From Dulcicalothrix desertica PCC 7102 (lineage in GTDB: Bacteria > Cyanobacteriota > Cyanobacteriia > Cyanobacteriales > Nostocaceae): DNA of 64,000 nucleotides. The notes under the pieces are model-generated. The model was not told the origin of the DNA. It saw only the letters and a list, made by a program, of their open reading frames with translations, and did no database searches. The stretch spans positions 1 to 64,000 of the forward strand of contig NZ_RSCL01000023.1 of the NCBI RefSeq assembly GCF_003991905.1, written 5' to 3'. Shown here piece after piece: positions 27,823 through 37,238 of this stretch. A program made the position numbers and the translations under genes. Within the stretch, counting starts at the first letter, position 1. Every line of letters begins with the position of its first letter.

Positions 27823-28575
27823 CTACGAAGCAATTTGAGTAAGTAGTTCTGCAAGACGCGCGCTTTGGGATAAGTATGGGCAGTGTCCACTTGGAAACTC
27901 TATTGCTTCAACTCCCAAGCGTTTGCGTGCTGCGTATTTAGACCAAGCAGGAGAAATTACCCTATCTTCAGTGCAAACAATATATGATGACTCCACATCT
28001 GGTAGAGCTTGTAGAGGAAAAATCTCTGTTAAATGTGCAGATGATAAATGATTTCGCAATTTAGATACACCTAAACGCGCAACCTCTGGTTCACAGTCGT
28101 GAAAGAGAAATTCCATTGCCACTGCTTCATTTTCTAGTAAGCTCTTTTCCAACGAACCCGAATTAAATATATCAGGTTCATCGCGTATCTGCTCAAATTT
28201 ACTTGAATAAGGCGTCTCAAAACCAGCTGCCTTCCACATATCAGGCACAACATCCTCATACATTTGCTCAATTACGCTCATTCCTGGATATGGTATCAAA
28301 GCACCAAGATATACAAGTTTCCGAACTCGACGCTGTGCTGCCACCAATGGAATAACAGTACCAGCCATTGATGCTCCCACAAGTATTACATCATCCTCGT
28401 TTGATGGGAGCGCTTGAACTGCAACTTCTGCATAGTCTAACAAAGTAGCTTCGGGGTTTTCAATTGGCAAATCCATTGCTACCGAAAAATGACCCTTTGC
28501 TTCTAATTGCGGAATTAGCAAATCCCAAGACCAGGCGCCTTGAAAAGCTGCATGAACTAAACAAAAAACACTCAT
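27823..28575 (-). CDS. alpha/beta hydrolase (esterase-like)
   Basis: A 250-residue hydrolase of the plant methylesterase/salicylate-esterase-like group: FCLVHAAFQGAWSWD (oxyanion hole), nucleophile elbow GASMAGT, and a C-terminal His in FPSGHCPYLS. An Asp in the TEDRVISP segment completes the triad. No signal peptide is present. The substrate is unknown. It is convergent with the protease and divergent from the next small secreted-protein gene. Confidence 0.85.
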   Translation of the reverse strand: MSVFCLVHAAFQGAWSWDLLIPQLEAKGHFSVAMDLPIENPEATLLDYAEVAVQALPSNEDDVILVGASMAGTVIPLVAAQRRVRKLVYLGALIPYPGMSVIEQMYEDVVPDMWKAAGFETPYSSKFEQIRDEPDIFNSGSLEKSLLENEAVAMEFLFHDCEPEVARLGVSKLRNHLSSAHLTEIFPLQALPDVESSYIVCTEDRVISPAWSKYAARKRLGVEAIEFPSGHCPYLSQSARLAELLTQIAS

Positions 28576-28733
28576 ATGATTTTTAACTTTTATATTTAAG
28601 CGATTGCTTAAATATAAATTAGCACATCAAAACAGATGGTCAACCAAATCAAAATTAGGAACCTTTCCGTAATACCGCTAGCACATACTGTAGATATGAG
28701 TAATAAAAATCACGCTTACTTAGGAAGTATAAA

Positions 28734-29147
28734 ATGCAAGTTCGTACACAAACAGTATCTAAATTTTCTTGGCGCCAGTTGGTTTTAGTCGCATTAGGAG
28801 TTTGTTCATTATCATTACCACTGGTTCAAACAGTTGATGCAAGCCAGCCAAAAAAGGTACGTAACTACTGCCAAAAGCAAGAAAGTATGTTTTTATCAGT
28901 CGAGACAAAGAGCTTTTGGGTAAATATTTGTGGTGGTGACTTAGCACACACTTACGTTGGTGTAAATAAAAAGACTGGTAAATCTATACGTTTACCTCTT
29001 AAAGATGTTGACCAGCAAGGTCGCTACTTTGAAGCTGTTAGTGAACCCTATACATATATACTGGCAGATTCTACTAAAGGTAAAAATTTGACCGTAAGTA
29101 AAGGAACTCGTGAACTGTTGCGTGAACCCGTTTTGAGAGGTTGGTAA
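28734..29147 (+). CDS. small exported protein of unknown function
   Basis: A 137-residue protein with a signal peptide (residues about 12-37: RQLVLVALGVCSLSLPLV, cleavage near VDA). The mature part, about 100 residues, has two cysteines (YCQKQ, ICGGD) that may pair, and YVGVNKKTGKSIRLPLKDV. It resembles cyanobacterial periplasmic proteins of unknown role. GGAAG lies 6 nt before the ATG. Confidence 0.7.
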   Translation: MQVRTQTVSKFSWRQLVLVALGVCSLSLPLVQTVDASQPKKVRNYCQKQESMFLSVETKSFWVNICGGDLAHTYVGVNKKTGKSIRLPLKDVDQQGRYFEAVSEPYTYILADSTKGKNLTVSKGTRELLREPVLRGW

Positions 29148-29359
29148 TTTCAAAGCTACATGATTTTCCTAGAGGATATATTAATGTAATTTATCCTCTA
29201 GGAATTTTGGAATATGAAACAAAGTATCAAGTCAGTAACATCATATCTAATCTAACTCCTATCCGCAGGGTAAATCAGTGTTTTTTATACTGGGTTATTA
29301 ATTATACCTAAGAATGGTGCGAGAATTAAGCAGTTTGATTTTTCGTGAAATTAAAACTT

Positions 29360-30274
29360 TTAATCTACAACGCCTGTTCTTTTGAGAGCATTCATCAATT
29401 CCTGCATAAACTCAACAAAAGCGTGAACTTTAGCAGATAAATGGCGCCTTTGTGGGTAAACAATAGAAATGGGAGAACCTGGTAGTGCATAATGCTGTAA
29501 AATAGGTTTTAGTTTTCCTTCTGCTATGGTGCCTGCTGCAACATAGTTATATAGTTGTGCAATACCAACTCCAGCAATAGCAGTTGCCAAAATTGCCTCA
29601 CCGTTATCTAAACGAATATTACCTTCTACTGCTAATGAGATTTCTTCCCCATCCTGTTGTAATCGCCAATCATAACTTTTCCCTGTCCAAGCTGAGATAA
29701 AGTTGATGCAGTTGTGGTTATGCAAATCTGCAATTGTTGTGGGTGTTCCGTATTTTTGCAGATAGTTAGGCGCCGCGCAAACGATAAATTTTGCAGTTGC
29801 TAATCGCTGCATAATCAAACGGTTATCTTTTCCAATACCAATTCGCACTACCGCATCAATACTCTCTTCAATCAAATCTACCATGCGATTAGTTAGAGAT
29901 ACATCGACTTTTAAATCGGGATATTGAGCAAGAAAACGAGGCAAAGCGGGAATGATATGTAATCGTGCCAATTCGCTGCTTAAATCTATACGCAAAGTTC
30001 CAGTGGGGGTAGTTAGCGAACGCTTAACTTCTAATTCGGCTTCTTCTAGTTCTGCCAATATTTGCCGACAGCGATTATAGAAAGCCTCCCCATCCGCCGT
30101 AAGGGTAATGCTGCGGGTAGTGCGATTCATCAATCTAATACCCATATCTTCTTCCAGCCGTAGAACAGCTTTACTTACGGTGGAAGGAGACGTACCAAGT
30201 TGTCGTGCAGCTTCAGAAAAGCTCAGGTACTGGGCAGCACGGACAAAAATGACAAGACTATTTAGTTTATCCAT
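29360..30274 (-). CDS. LysR-family transcriptional regulator
   Basis: A 304-residue LysR regulator. The winged HTH (residues 1-65) has SFSEAARQLGTSPSTVSKAV and LEEDMGIRLMNRTTRSITLT; the effector domain (about 90-300) follows. It is of the AaeR/CrgA-type subgroup (DKLNSLVIFVRAA). The gene is divergent from the VOC-SDR-VOC cluster, and a palindrome in the 116-bp gap is a likely operator, so this is probably its activator or repressor. The effector is unknown. Confidence 0.92.
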   Translation of the reverse strand: MDKLNSLVIFVRAAQYLSFSEAARQLGTSPSTVSKAVLRLEEDMGIRLMNRTTRSITLTADGEAFYNRCRQILAELEEAELEVKRSLTTPTGTLRIDLSSELARLHIIPALPRFLAQYPDLKVDVSLTNRMVDLIEESIDAVVRIGIGKDNRLIMQRLATAKFIVCAAPNYLQKYGTPTTIADLHNHNCINFISAWTGKSYDWRLQQDGEEISLAVEGNIRLDNGEAILATAIAGVGIAQLYNYVAAGTIAEGKLKPILQHYALPGSPISIVYPQRRHLSAKVHAFVEFMQELMNALKRTGVVD

Positions 30275-30291
30275 ATTTCCTATTATAACTC

Positions 30292-30314
30292 ATTTGTGAA
30301 GTTGATTCACAAAT
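30292..30314. promoter_or_regulatory. likely LysR operator
   Basis: ATTTGTGAA and TTCACAAAT are separated by 5 bp, giving a perfect dyad that contains the T-N11-A pattern of LysR sites. It lies 18 bp before the lysR start and 77 bp before the first VOC gene. Confidence 0.65.
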
Positions 30315-30390
30315 ATTATGAAACCTAGGTACTTTTTATCTTTAACTCCACAGATTACATTAGGTTCAACAACGAGTTGAGGACAGCGAG

Positions 30391-30963
30391 ATGAAGAAGT
30401 TACTAACCACTATGACAATATTTAGCAGCCTTTTATTATTACCTGGAAACCGAGGAGCGGTTGCCGAACCTACTGTAAAGGTGCCAGTTTCCTCTTCAAC
30501 AGAAGTATCCTCCTCTAACAAGGGTTTGCGATCAATGGGATTCTTTAATATTGCGATTTCAACTCCCGACATTAACGCAAGTGTCGATTGGTACCAGCGT
30601 GTCCTAGGCTTTCGCAAAGTTTCCCAATCAAATTTATCAAATGGCGTATCTATTGCCATGATTGAGCGTAACGGCATGGTTATCGAATTTTTGAAAGTTC
30701 CAAATCAAAAACCCATGCCCATGTTAAATCAAGACCCACCTAAGCATTTACAGTTTCTCGGTATCAAAAATTTTGTGCTGTGGGTTGATGATATGGACGC
30801 AACAGTTCGCGAGTTGAAATCCAAAAATGTGAGCTTCGTTTGGGAAGCACGCACACTACCAGAAGTTGGCACGCGGGTTTCGATGATTCGCGATAACAAC
30901 GGTAATCTTGTTACGTTTTGGGAGCGTCGTGGCTCTGTTTGGCAGTCTCTCAATCGCCCTTAA
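30391..30963 (+). CDS. exported VOC-superfamily protein
   Basis: A 190-residue protein. Residues 1-25 form a signal peptide (LTTMTIFSSLLLLPGN, cleavage near AVAE). The VOC (glyoxalase/dioxygenase) domain spans about 50-185: FFNIAISTPDINASVDWYQRVLGF, FVLWVDDMDATVREL and IRDNNGNLVTFWE. The last Glu and the histidine-less first strand suggest metal binding is altered. It is the first gene of a cluster of VOC, SDR, VOC and ChaC-like genes. The function of exported VOC proteins is not established. Confidence 0.8.
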   Translation: MKKLLTTMTIFSSLLLLPGNRGAVAEPTVKVPVSSSTEVSSSNKGLRSMGFFNIAISTPDINASVDWYQRVLGFRKVSQSNLSNGVSIAMIERNGMVIEFLKVPNQKPMPMLNQDPPKHLQFLGIKNFVLWVDDMDATVRELKSKNVSFVWEARTLPEVGTRVSMIRDNNGNLVTFWERRGSVWQSLNRP

Positions 30964-31019
30964 TTAATTTAAAACATCAATTTTTCAGAAAACATTACGT
31001 AAACGCAGGAGTTAATAAT

Positions 31020-32045
31020 ATGATGCGTCAACCTTTTAAATCTTCAGGTTTTTCTAATTTACGTCGGAAATTGCTGTTTGGGGGTACAACGGCTTTAGGT
31101 GCAATGGCTGTTACGGGAAATAAGGCTTCGGGACAACCATCAACGCAACCCGATCCAATTGTGGCAGAAAAACCAGCTAACCAAATTTCTCAATCTCCTG
31201 GTAGACTTGCTGGAAAAGTTGCCCTAATTACAGGCGCCGCTAGAGGCATTGGTAGAGCTTGTGCGGTGTTAATGGCACAGCAAGGAGCAGATATTATTGC
31301 TTGTGATATTGCCCAACAAATAAAATCAGTTCCTTACCCATTGAGTAAGATGCAAGATTTGCAAGAAACCGCACGATTAGTACAAGCAACAGGTCGTCGG
31401 TGTTTAGCATTACAAGCAGATGTTCGCAGCCGTGAGCAAGTTCAAGAAGTTGTCGAGCGTGGCATTGCTGCATTTGGAAAAATTGATATTTTGGTTGCCA
31501 ACGCAGGAGTTTTATCATTCAATAGTATCGAGAAAGCTACCGAAGAGGAATGGCGTGATATGTTAGATATCAACGTCATGGGAGTTGGAAATTCTATACA
31601 CGCAATCGTTCCTCATTTGCTCAGTCGTAAGTCGGGTAGAATTATTGTTATTGCTTCAGATGCTGGACGAAGAGGAATTCCTGGTGTGGCGCCTTACGTT
31701 GCAACCAAATGGGCAGTTATTGGTTTAGTAAAGTCTGTAGCCCAGGAATTAGCAAAAAGCAATATTACAGTCAACGCTATTTCTCCAGGACTTACCAAAA
31801 CGGGGATGTCCCAGAACCCCGCCACATTTCGCTTTTTCCGTCCCGACTTAGCCAACCCAAAGGTTGAAGATGTAATTCCTGCTGTCACCAAAATTAATAC
31901 CGAGAATAACGAACTTCCTATTCCTTGGCTTGAACCTGAAGATATTGCGTCTGGTGTTTTATTTCTGGCCTCTGATGAAGGACGATATGTAACTGGCGCC
32001 GCACTCGACATCACTGCTGGTAAAAATTCTCACTACACTGCTTAA
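31020..32045 (+). CDS. exported SDR-family oxidoreductase
   Basis: A 341-residue short-chain dehydrogenase. The N-terminal extension (1-60) looks like an export signal: NLRRKLLFGGTTALGAMAVTG with an RR near the front, resembling a Tat signal, which would suit a cofactor-bound enzyme. The SDR core has VALITGAARGIGRA (NAD(P) binding), NAGV, and YVATK (Tyr-x3-Lys catalytic pair). DITAGKNS closes the fold. AGGAG lies 8 nt before the start at 31020. It is flanked by two VOC genes. Confidence 0.85.
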   Translation: MMRQPFKSSGFSNLRRKLLFGGTTALGAMAVTGNKASGQPSTQPDPIVAEKPANQISQSPGRLAGKVALITGAARGIGRACAVLMAQQGADIIACDIAQQIKSVPYPLSKMQDLQETARLVQATGRRCLALQADVRSREQVQEVVERGIAAFGKIDILVANAGVLSFNSIEKATEEEWRDMLDINVMGVGNSIHAIVPHLLSRKSGRIIVIASDAGRRGIPGVAPYVATKWAVIGLVKSVAQELAKSNITVNAISPGLTKTGMSQNPATFRFFRPDLANPKVEDVIPAVTKINTENNELPIPWLEPEDIASGVLFLASDEGRYVTGAALDITAGKNSHYTA

Positions 32046-32075
32046 AAAGTTGTTACGACTTCAGCTAGAATCACT

Positions 32076-32615
32076 ATGCTTAAAATTAACTTAGTTAAAT
32101 TGGCGACCGCGCTCACACTGACTTTCTCAATTCAAAGTATTCCAACTATTGGCGCCAATTTAGTAACTCAAGCACAAACGCGCGCGTCAGGTCAAGTTTC
32201 AAGTAACCCATTACGGGGTTTTGCTCTAGCAAACATTGCCATATCTACCCCAAACCAAGACAGAATGATTACTTGGTACAGAGAAGTTTTAGGATTTCGT
32301 TTGGTTGAGAAAACAGAGGGTGCTGGTGGCATTAAACTAGCAATCATGGAAAAAGATGGCGTTCAACTTGATTTAATCCAACCCCCCAAAATTCAACTAT
32401 TAATCAAACCTCAAGCTCCACCAATGCATTTAGAAACTCCAGGAATTAGAAACCTTGTGTTTTGGGTAGACGACCTAAAAGCAGCAGAGGCAAGTCTAAA
32501 GGCAAAAAAAGTCTCGTTACTATTTGAGAGCTTCTACGTTGAAGGAATCAAAACAACTATCTCTGCTTTTCGAGACCCAGATGGTAATCTTGTCGCACTG
32601 TGGCAAAAGCGATAG
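32076..32615 (+). CDS. second exported VOC-superfamily protein
   Basis: A 179-residue paralogue of the first VOC gene in this cluster. The signal peptide covers residues 1-35 (LVKLATALTLTFSIQ, near VTQA). The VOC domain covers about 45-178: FALANIAISTPNQDRMITWYREVLGF, LVFWVDDLKAAEASL, FRDPDGNLVALWQ. The two copies share layout and motif spacing and likely arose by duplication around the SDR gene. It starts 31 bp after the SDR stop. Confidence 0.8.
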   Translation: MLKINLVKLATALTLTFSIQSIPTIGANLVTQAQTRASGQVSSNPLRGFALANIAISTPNQDRMITWYREVLGFRLVEKTEGAGGIKLAIMEKDGVQLDLIQPPKIQLLIKPQAPPMHLETPGIRNLVFWVDDLKAAEASLKAKKVSLLFESFYVEGIKTTISAFRDPDGNLVALWQKR

Positions 32616-32650
32616 TAATTTATAACTTATATCCAAAAATCCGAAAAAGT

Positions 32651-33322
32651 ATGGCACTTACACGCACTACGCTTGCAACTGGATATTTACAAAAGATGGT
32701 ACAACAGTCTCCAGAATTAGAGGCACATATACTGACTCAAACAGAGTTGCAAAAATCGATTCAACAAACGCTACAACAACGTCTCTCGCATGATAATATT
32801 TGGATTTTTGCCTACGGTTCTTTAATTTGGAATCCAATTTTGAAATATAGCGAGCGCATTACGGGAAAAATTTATGGTTGGCATCGTCGCTTCTGTTTAC
32901 GGATGCCAGTCGGACGGGGAACACCAGAACAACCTGGACTTACACTTGCGCTAGAGAAGGGTGGTAGCTGTTGTGGAGTGGCTTATCGCATCACCAAAGA
33001 ACATCTCGACTCAGAACTACTGTTATTATGGCAACGAGAAATGGTGGTTGGTTCTTATATTCCTCGCTGGGTAAAAGTATTTGCAGATGATAAGGAATTA
33101 GAGGCAATTGCTTTTACTGTTAACCGAAAACATCCACTTTACGCACCTAATCTTTCGCTAGTACAGATAGCTGCTGTAGTTTCCACCGCAAAAGGAGAAT
33201 TAGGGTCTTGTGCCGATTATCTATTACAAACTATAGAAGGGTTATCTGGGTGTAACATCACTGATCGGAATTTGGTTATGGTGCGCTCTGGATTGAAAAT
33301 GGCGCCTGTTAAAATATCTTGA
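32651..33322 (+). CDS. ChaC-like gamma-glutamylcyclotransferase
   Basis: A 223-residue cytosolic protein of the ChaC family, which cleaves glutathione to 5-oxoproline and Cys-Gly. It has the substrate-binding loop IFAYGSLIWNP, the RMPVGRGTPEQPGLTLALE region, and a Glu in LLLLWQREM as general base. The ATG at 32651 is chosen over an upstream ATG at 32600 that would overlap the VOC gene by 16 nt. The 3' end overlaps the convergent kinase gene by 106 bp. Confidence 0.85.
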   Translation: MALTRTTLATGYLQKMVQQSPELEAHILTQTELQKSIQQTLQQRLSHDNIWIFAYGSLIWNPILKYSERITGKIYGWHRRFCLRMPVGRGTPEQPGLTLALEKGGSCCGVAYRITKEHLDSELLLLWQREMVVGSYIPRWVKVFADDKELEAIAFTVNRKHPLYAPNLSLVQIAAVVSTAKGELGSCADYLLQTIEGLSGCNITDRNLVMVRSGLKMAPVKIS

Positions 33323-34233
33323 GAAAACACTGTTGGTTGTGGCTGTGGAGTTTGAGACACAACAGTTGGTAATGATTGTTGCACTGGTATAGTAGGCGCC
33401 ACAGGTACCTGTTGTGTTTGCAGTGCCCGCATCATTTCTCTGGCATTTGAATAACGGTCGCGTGAAAAAGGCTGTATTGCTTTATCAATAATTGCTGCAA
33501 ACGATGGTGTGACATTCCAAGCAAAGTTTCGCCAGACAATTTCCCCTGTAGTAGGGTTCGTCGGTAACTCCTGCAGTAGTTTACCTGTAAGTAAATAAAT
33601 AGCTGTTAAAGCTAGACTATATATATCGCTGGAAAATACTGGCCTTCCTACCGATTGTTCCATTGGCATAAAACCAGGTGTACCGATAACTATTGACTGT
33701 GCTGAATTACCAGAAGCTGTCACAGTCGTACCCATCGTTTCTTTAACGGCGCCGAAGTCAATTAAAATTGGTTTACTATCTGAACTACGAATCAAAATAT
33801 TATCAGGCTTGATATCACGATGCACCATGCCTCTAGCATGAACATAATCAAGCACAGGCAAAATATTAATCAAAATTTCTTTAACCGTACTTTCACTCAG
33901 TGCCCCTTGTTGCTGCAACTGCGTAAGTGTTTGCCCTTGTATATATTCTTGTACTAAATAAAATTGTCCATTCTCAACAAAGTAAGCATACAATGCTGGT
34001 ATTTGATGGCTACCTTCACCTAATTCTTCTAAAATAGCGGCTTCCCGTTGAAAGCGCTCTTGCACCAATTGGTAAATTTGAGGATTATTAGCAACAGGTT
34101 TAAGTTGCTTAATCACACACCGACGACCCGATGGCATCTGAGTATCTTCTGCTAAAAAAGTTTCTCCAAATCCCCCATCGCCTAGCACGCGCAAAACCTT
34201 ATAGCGATTGTTTAATAGCGTTGGCGTAATCAT
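33217..34233 (-). CDS. serine/threonine protein kinase, short form
   Basis: About 338 residues. A complete Hanks-type kinase domain covers residues 10-270: P-loop GDGGFGET, catalytic Lys in CVIKQLKP, HRDIKPDN and DFGAVK, and the P+1 GTPGFMPMEQ. A Gln/Pro-rich tail follows (VPVAPTIPVQQSLPTV, QTPQPQP), then 35 residues read through the antisense of the ChaC gene. Cyanobacterial relatives usually continue with a transmembrane helix and an extracellular sensor, so this one looks truncated. The start may be 34233 (M-ITPTLLNNRY) or 34254. Confidence 0.82.
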   Translation of the reverse strand: MITPTLLNNRYKVLRVLGDGGFGETFLAEDTQMPSGRRCVIKQLKPVANNPQIYQLVQERFQREAAILEELGEGSHQIPALYAYFVENGQFYLVQEYIQGQTLTQLQQQGALSESTVKEILINILPVLDYVHARGMVHRDIKPDNILIRSSDSKPILIDFGAVKETMGTTVTASGNSAQSIVIGTPGFMPMEQSVGRPVFSSDIYSLALTAIYLLTGKLLQELPTNPTTGEIVWRNFAWNVTPSFAAIIDKAIQPFSRDRYSNAREMMRALQTQQVPVAPTIPVQQSLPTVVSQTPQPQPTVFSQDILTGAIFNPERTITKFRSVMLHPDNPSIVCNR

Positions 34234-34417
34234 ACGTGTTACCCAGAAGCTCATATCAACAATAACTACACTGCCTTCTAAGTGAATTCCGGTAATATAG
34301 TAAAGTTTTTACATATGTTCGTAGTTGGCGCCAATCTACCTGCGGTACACTGCGTGAACAAACTTTTTTAACACGTTAAAAGAAAAGTACGGTTAGATTA
34401 TTGGTTACTGCTAGCTG

Positions 34418-36451
34418 TCATCTAGTTACAAATGTTTCTCTAACATGGGCAGTATAATTGGCGCCGTCAGTAGTTTTTACAATCACGCTCCCATTAAGTT
34501 GGTCGTAGTTCGTCAATTCACCTTTGGCTTTTACGGCGCCATTAAGTTTCCGAACTTCTACATCGCAACCAATCAAATCACTCACATCACCGTCTATTTC
34601 TACTTGTAACAATGAGATATCGTTACTAGATTGATTATCTTCTAGGTTTTGTTCGGTATTTTGATGAGTATCCTGAAACTCTTGTTTCACCGGCTCTTCA
34701 TTGCTCTGTTGGTTATCTTCTTGGAATTCTGTAACTAGTTCCTCTTGAGAGCTAATTGTATATAAAGTGACACGATTATCACGGTTAGATGTAACAGTAG
34801 AAATTAGGCGCCTAGATTCCATGCGGTTAAGTTCGTTATAAACAAGGCGCTCTTCTTCTTTAGTCATTCCCATAAGTTCAATAATTTCTTGTCCGCTTAA
34901 ACCGTTTTTGTTAACACGCAATACAGCAAGTATTTGGTCACGCAGTTTATCTTGCTCGTTAATTAGTTCTTGGTCAGTACGTGCATAGGAGTTGTTTTCA
35001 GGGTTAAATTCCAGCTTGAGAAGTTGTCCCTCTATGTCACGAGGAAAAACTGTAAGCAACCGACCTGGGTCTGCTGGGTCAATAACTAAACTTTTACCAC
35101 CGTTTGGAGAGGGTTTGGGGATATGGTCAATAATCCAAGTACCCCAAGTAGCCGCAACAATAGAGGATGAGCCACGTAATTTAGCAACACCCATTGCGTC
35201 TTTGTTTTTATTCGTATGGTGAATCAAAATGCCCGCACAGTTAAAACGATTTAGAACAGTTTTGAGATTGTAAATAATATTGGCAAATTCTGCGGAGTTT
35301 TCGCTAATTCGAGAATTTGTGCTGATTGATTTTAAAGAGTCAATAATTACTAAGTCAGGTTGAAAATCTTCCATCGTCAGTTCGAGTTCGTACAGTTGGT
35401 CAACTTTCCAGTCGCTGACAACAAATAAATTCTCCCCGTCCCCGTTTCTAAATCCACGTCTTAAAAGTTTTGCTTTAGTAGAACGAACTGTTTCATCATT
35501 AGATATAACCAAAACCTTACCACGTTCACATTTAAACCCAAGAAAATCATCTTCACCTGTGGCAATTGCAAAAGCCGCATCAATCGCCATCAACGTTTTA
35601 CCACTCTTAGGCGCCCCACCAAGCACAATCAATTCTCCGCGCGGTAGTAGTTCAGGAATCAGCCAAGATAAACTTTCTGACTCAAGTTCGAGTAACTCAT
35701 CGAACGAGTAAACTTTTAGGCGCCTCGGCTGAGTTTTTTGTTCTGTTTCTTTAACTAAAGATTCAAGCTCTTTCTTCGTAATTTTGTAGTGCTTACAAAT
35801 ATGTGAGCGTTTAATAGCGCGCGCGACTGAATCCGTCTCCTGTACTAAATCAAGCAAATCTAACCGTAGGCGCTCGGCATTGCTCATAATATTCTCTTCT
35901 GTAACAGTTTTCGATGAAGGCTTAAATGTTTCAACTGTTTCTAACTTCTCTCCAATAGCTGTGATGATGTCTGATACACTGGCACCGTCGTTAATCCAGT
36001 CTTTAATATCCAAGCCGTTTGACTTTGGTAATTTGCTCCAGTAAAACTCACTTGGAGGAGCATATAACCATTGAGCATCGGGGAAATCTTTGTAGATATC
36101 CTCCATATGCAAAACACCTGGTTCATCGCGGTCGGGACAGAGAATTAATTTGGCGCCGCTCAAAGAAAATCGATAAGCAATTCCGTATGCACGATATTTT
36201 CCGGTGCCTCCAATTGTAGTGGTAGCAGGTAAACCTAAATCCCATAGAGCATCAGCAACACCTTCACCTTCTACAACAAATATTTGTTTATTTTCTACAA
36301 CGGCTTGTAGTACATCTGCATATCTATACCAGGTAATTTGCTGTTGGTACTTTTGCTTTGTTGAACTATCAATACTTGTAGCTTTAACCCAACGGCGCCC
36401 ATTCCAGTATTCCTGAAATACGTCTTTGTCTCTAATTTTACCTGGACGCAC
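34418..36451 (-). CDS. TOPRIM/RecA-like ATPase of mobile-element primase type, 5' truncated
   Basis: The open frame gives up to 677 residues. A TOPRIM domain is present (FVVEGEGVADAL; DRDEPG as the acidic pair) at about 50-150. A RepA/DnaB-like ATPase follows at about 265-470: Walker A GGAPKSGKT and Walker B DLVIIDSLKSI. A winged-helix-like part and a Gln/Asn-rich tail with a small C-terminal beta domain end it. The reading frame continues upstream to 36493 with YYTDRDSNPLIKVVVVRPGK, then meets the IS607 element; the missing N-terminus resumes at 38624. Plasmid or phage-like replication ATPase is the best description. The start given is only the first usable codon. Confidence 0.7.
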   Translation of the reverse strand: MRPGKIRDKDVFQEYWNGRRWVKATSIDSSTKQKYQQQITWYRYADVLQAVVENKQIFVVEGEGVADALWDLGLPATTTIGGTGKYRAYGIAYRFSLSGAKLILCPDRDEPGVLHMEDIYKDFPDAQWLYAPPSEFYWSKLPKSNGLDIKDWINDGASVSDIITAIGEKLETVETFKPSSKTVTEENIMSNAERLRLDLLDLVQETDSVARAIKRSHICKHYKITKKELESLVKETEQKTQPRRLKVYSFDELLELESESLSWLIPELLPRGELIVLGGAPKSGKTLMAIDAAFAIATGEDDFLGFKCERGKVLVISNDETVRSTKAKLLRRGFRNGDGENLFVVSDWKVDQLYELELTMEDFQPDLVIIDSLKSISTNSRISENSAEFANIIYNLKTVLNRFNCAGILIHHTNKNKDAMGVAKLRGSSSIVAATWGTWIIDHIPKPSPNGGKSLVIDPADPGRLLTVFPRDIEGQLLKLEFNPENNSYARTDQELINEQDKLRDQILAVLRVNKNGLSGQEIIELMGMTKEEERLVYNELNRMESRRLISTVTSNRDNRVTLYTISSQEELVTEFQEDNQQSNEEPVKQEFQDTHQNTEQNLEDNQSSNDISLLQVEIDGDVSDLIGCDVEVRKLNGAVKAKGELTNYDQLNGSVIVKTTDGANYTAHVRETFVTR

Positions 36452-36556
36452 AACAACTACTTTGATTAGTGGATTGCTATCGCGGTCAGTATAATAAAAC
36501 TTCCCTCAACTTATAGGCTAACATAGTCTGGTATAGTAAAATATTCCTGACTCGCG

Positions 36557-37150
36557 ATGAAACTATCAGATTATGCCAAGTTCATGGGTATTGCTTACCA
36601 CACAGCATGGAAGCACTACAAAAACGGCTTAATTCCCTACCCAACGCGGCAACTTCCATCTGGAGCAGTAATTGTAGATTTTGATCCAAAAAATGAGCCT
36701 GGGTACAAAAAGCACACCAAAGCAGCAATTTATGCGCGCGTATCCAGTGCTGAAAATAGGAAGAATTTAGAATCTCAGTCTGAAAGATTATCTAGATACT
36801 CAGAAGCAAAGGGATATCAAATTATTCACGTCGTCAAAGAAGTAGGTAGTGGTTTAAACGATAATCGTAAAAAGTTAGAAAAACTTTTAAAGCGGGATGA
36901 TTTTGATGTTCTAGTAGTTGAACACAAAGATAGCTTATCCCGCTTTGGGACAAACTATATGGATTTACTTTTATCCCGACTTGGTATCAGGTTGGAGATT
37001 ATGAACATGGCAGAAAATGGACGGGATGAATTAATGACCGATTTAGTAGCAATTATCACTTCTTTCTCTGCACGGTTATATGGACAGCGTAGAGCAAAAC
37101 GTAAAACTGAAAAAATTATTGCAGAACTTGAATCGGAAACTGAAGATTAA
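36557..37150 (+). CDS. tnpA: IS607 serine recombinase
   Basis: A 197-residue transposase. A MerR-like helix-turn-helix is at residues 1-45 (KLSDYAKFMGIAYHTAWKHYK). The resolvase catalytic domain covers about 55-185: IYARVSS with the nucleophilic Ser, then VVEHKDSLSRFG and GRDELMTDLVAIITSFSARLYG. IS607 TnpA has this reverse domain order (DNA-binding domain first) and drives circularisation and integration. Intact. Confidence 0.93.
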   Translation: MKLSDYAKFMGIAYHTAWKHYKNGLIPYPTRQLPSGAVIVDFDPKNEPGYKKHTKAAIYARVSSAENRKNLESQSERLSRYSEAKGYQIIHVVKEVGSGLNDNRKKLEKLLKRDDFDVLVVEHKDSLSRFGTNYMDLLLSRLGIRLEIMNMAENGRDELMTDLVAIITSFSARLYGQRRAKRKTEKIIAELESETED

Positions 37151-37238
37151 GAAATATAACAATATATGCAAGAATGTGTTTTTGTTGTAAAGACCTGCTA
37201 GATTTATTTTAGGTCGATAAAAAACAGCAAACAAGACA

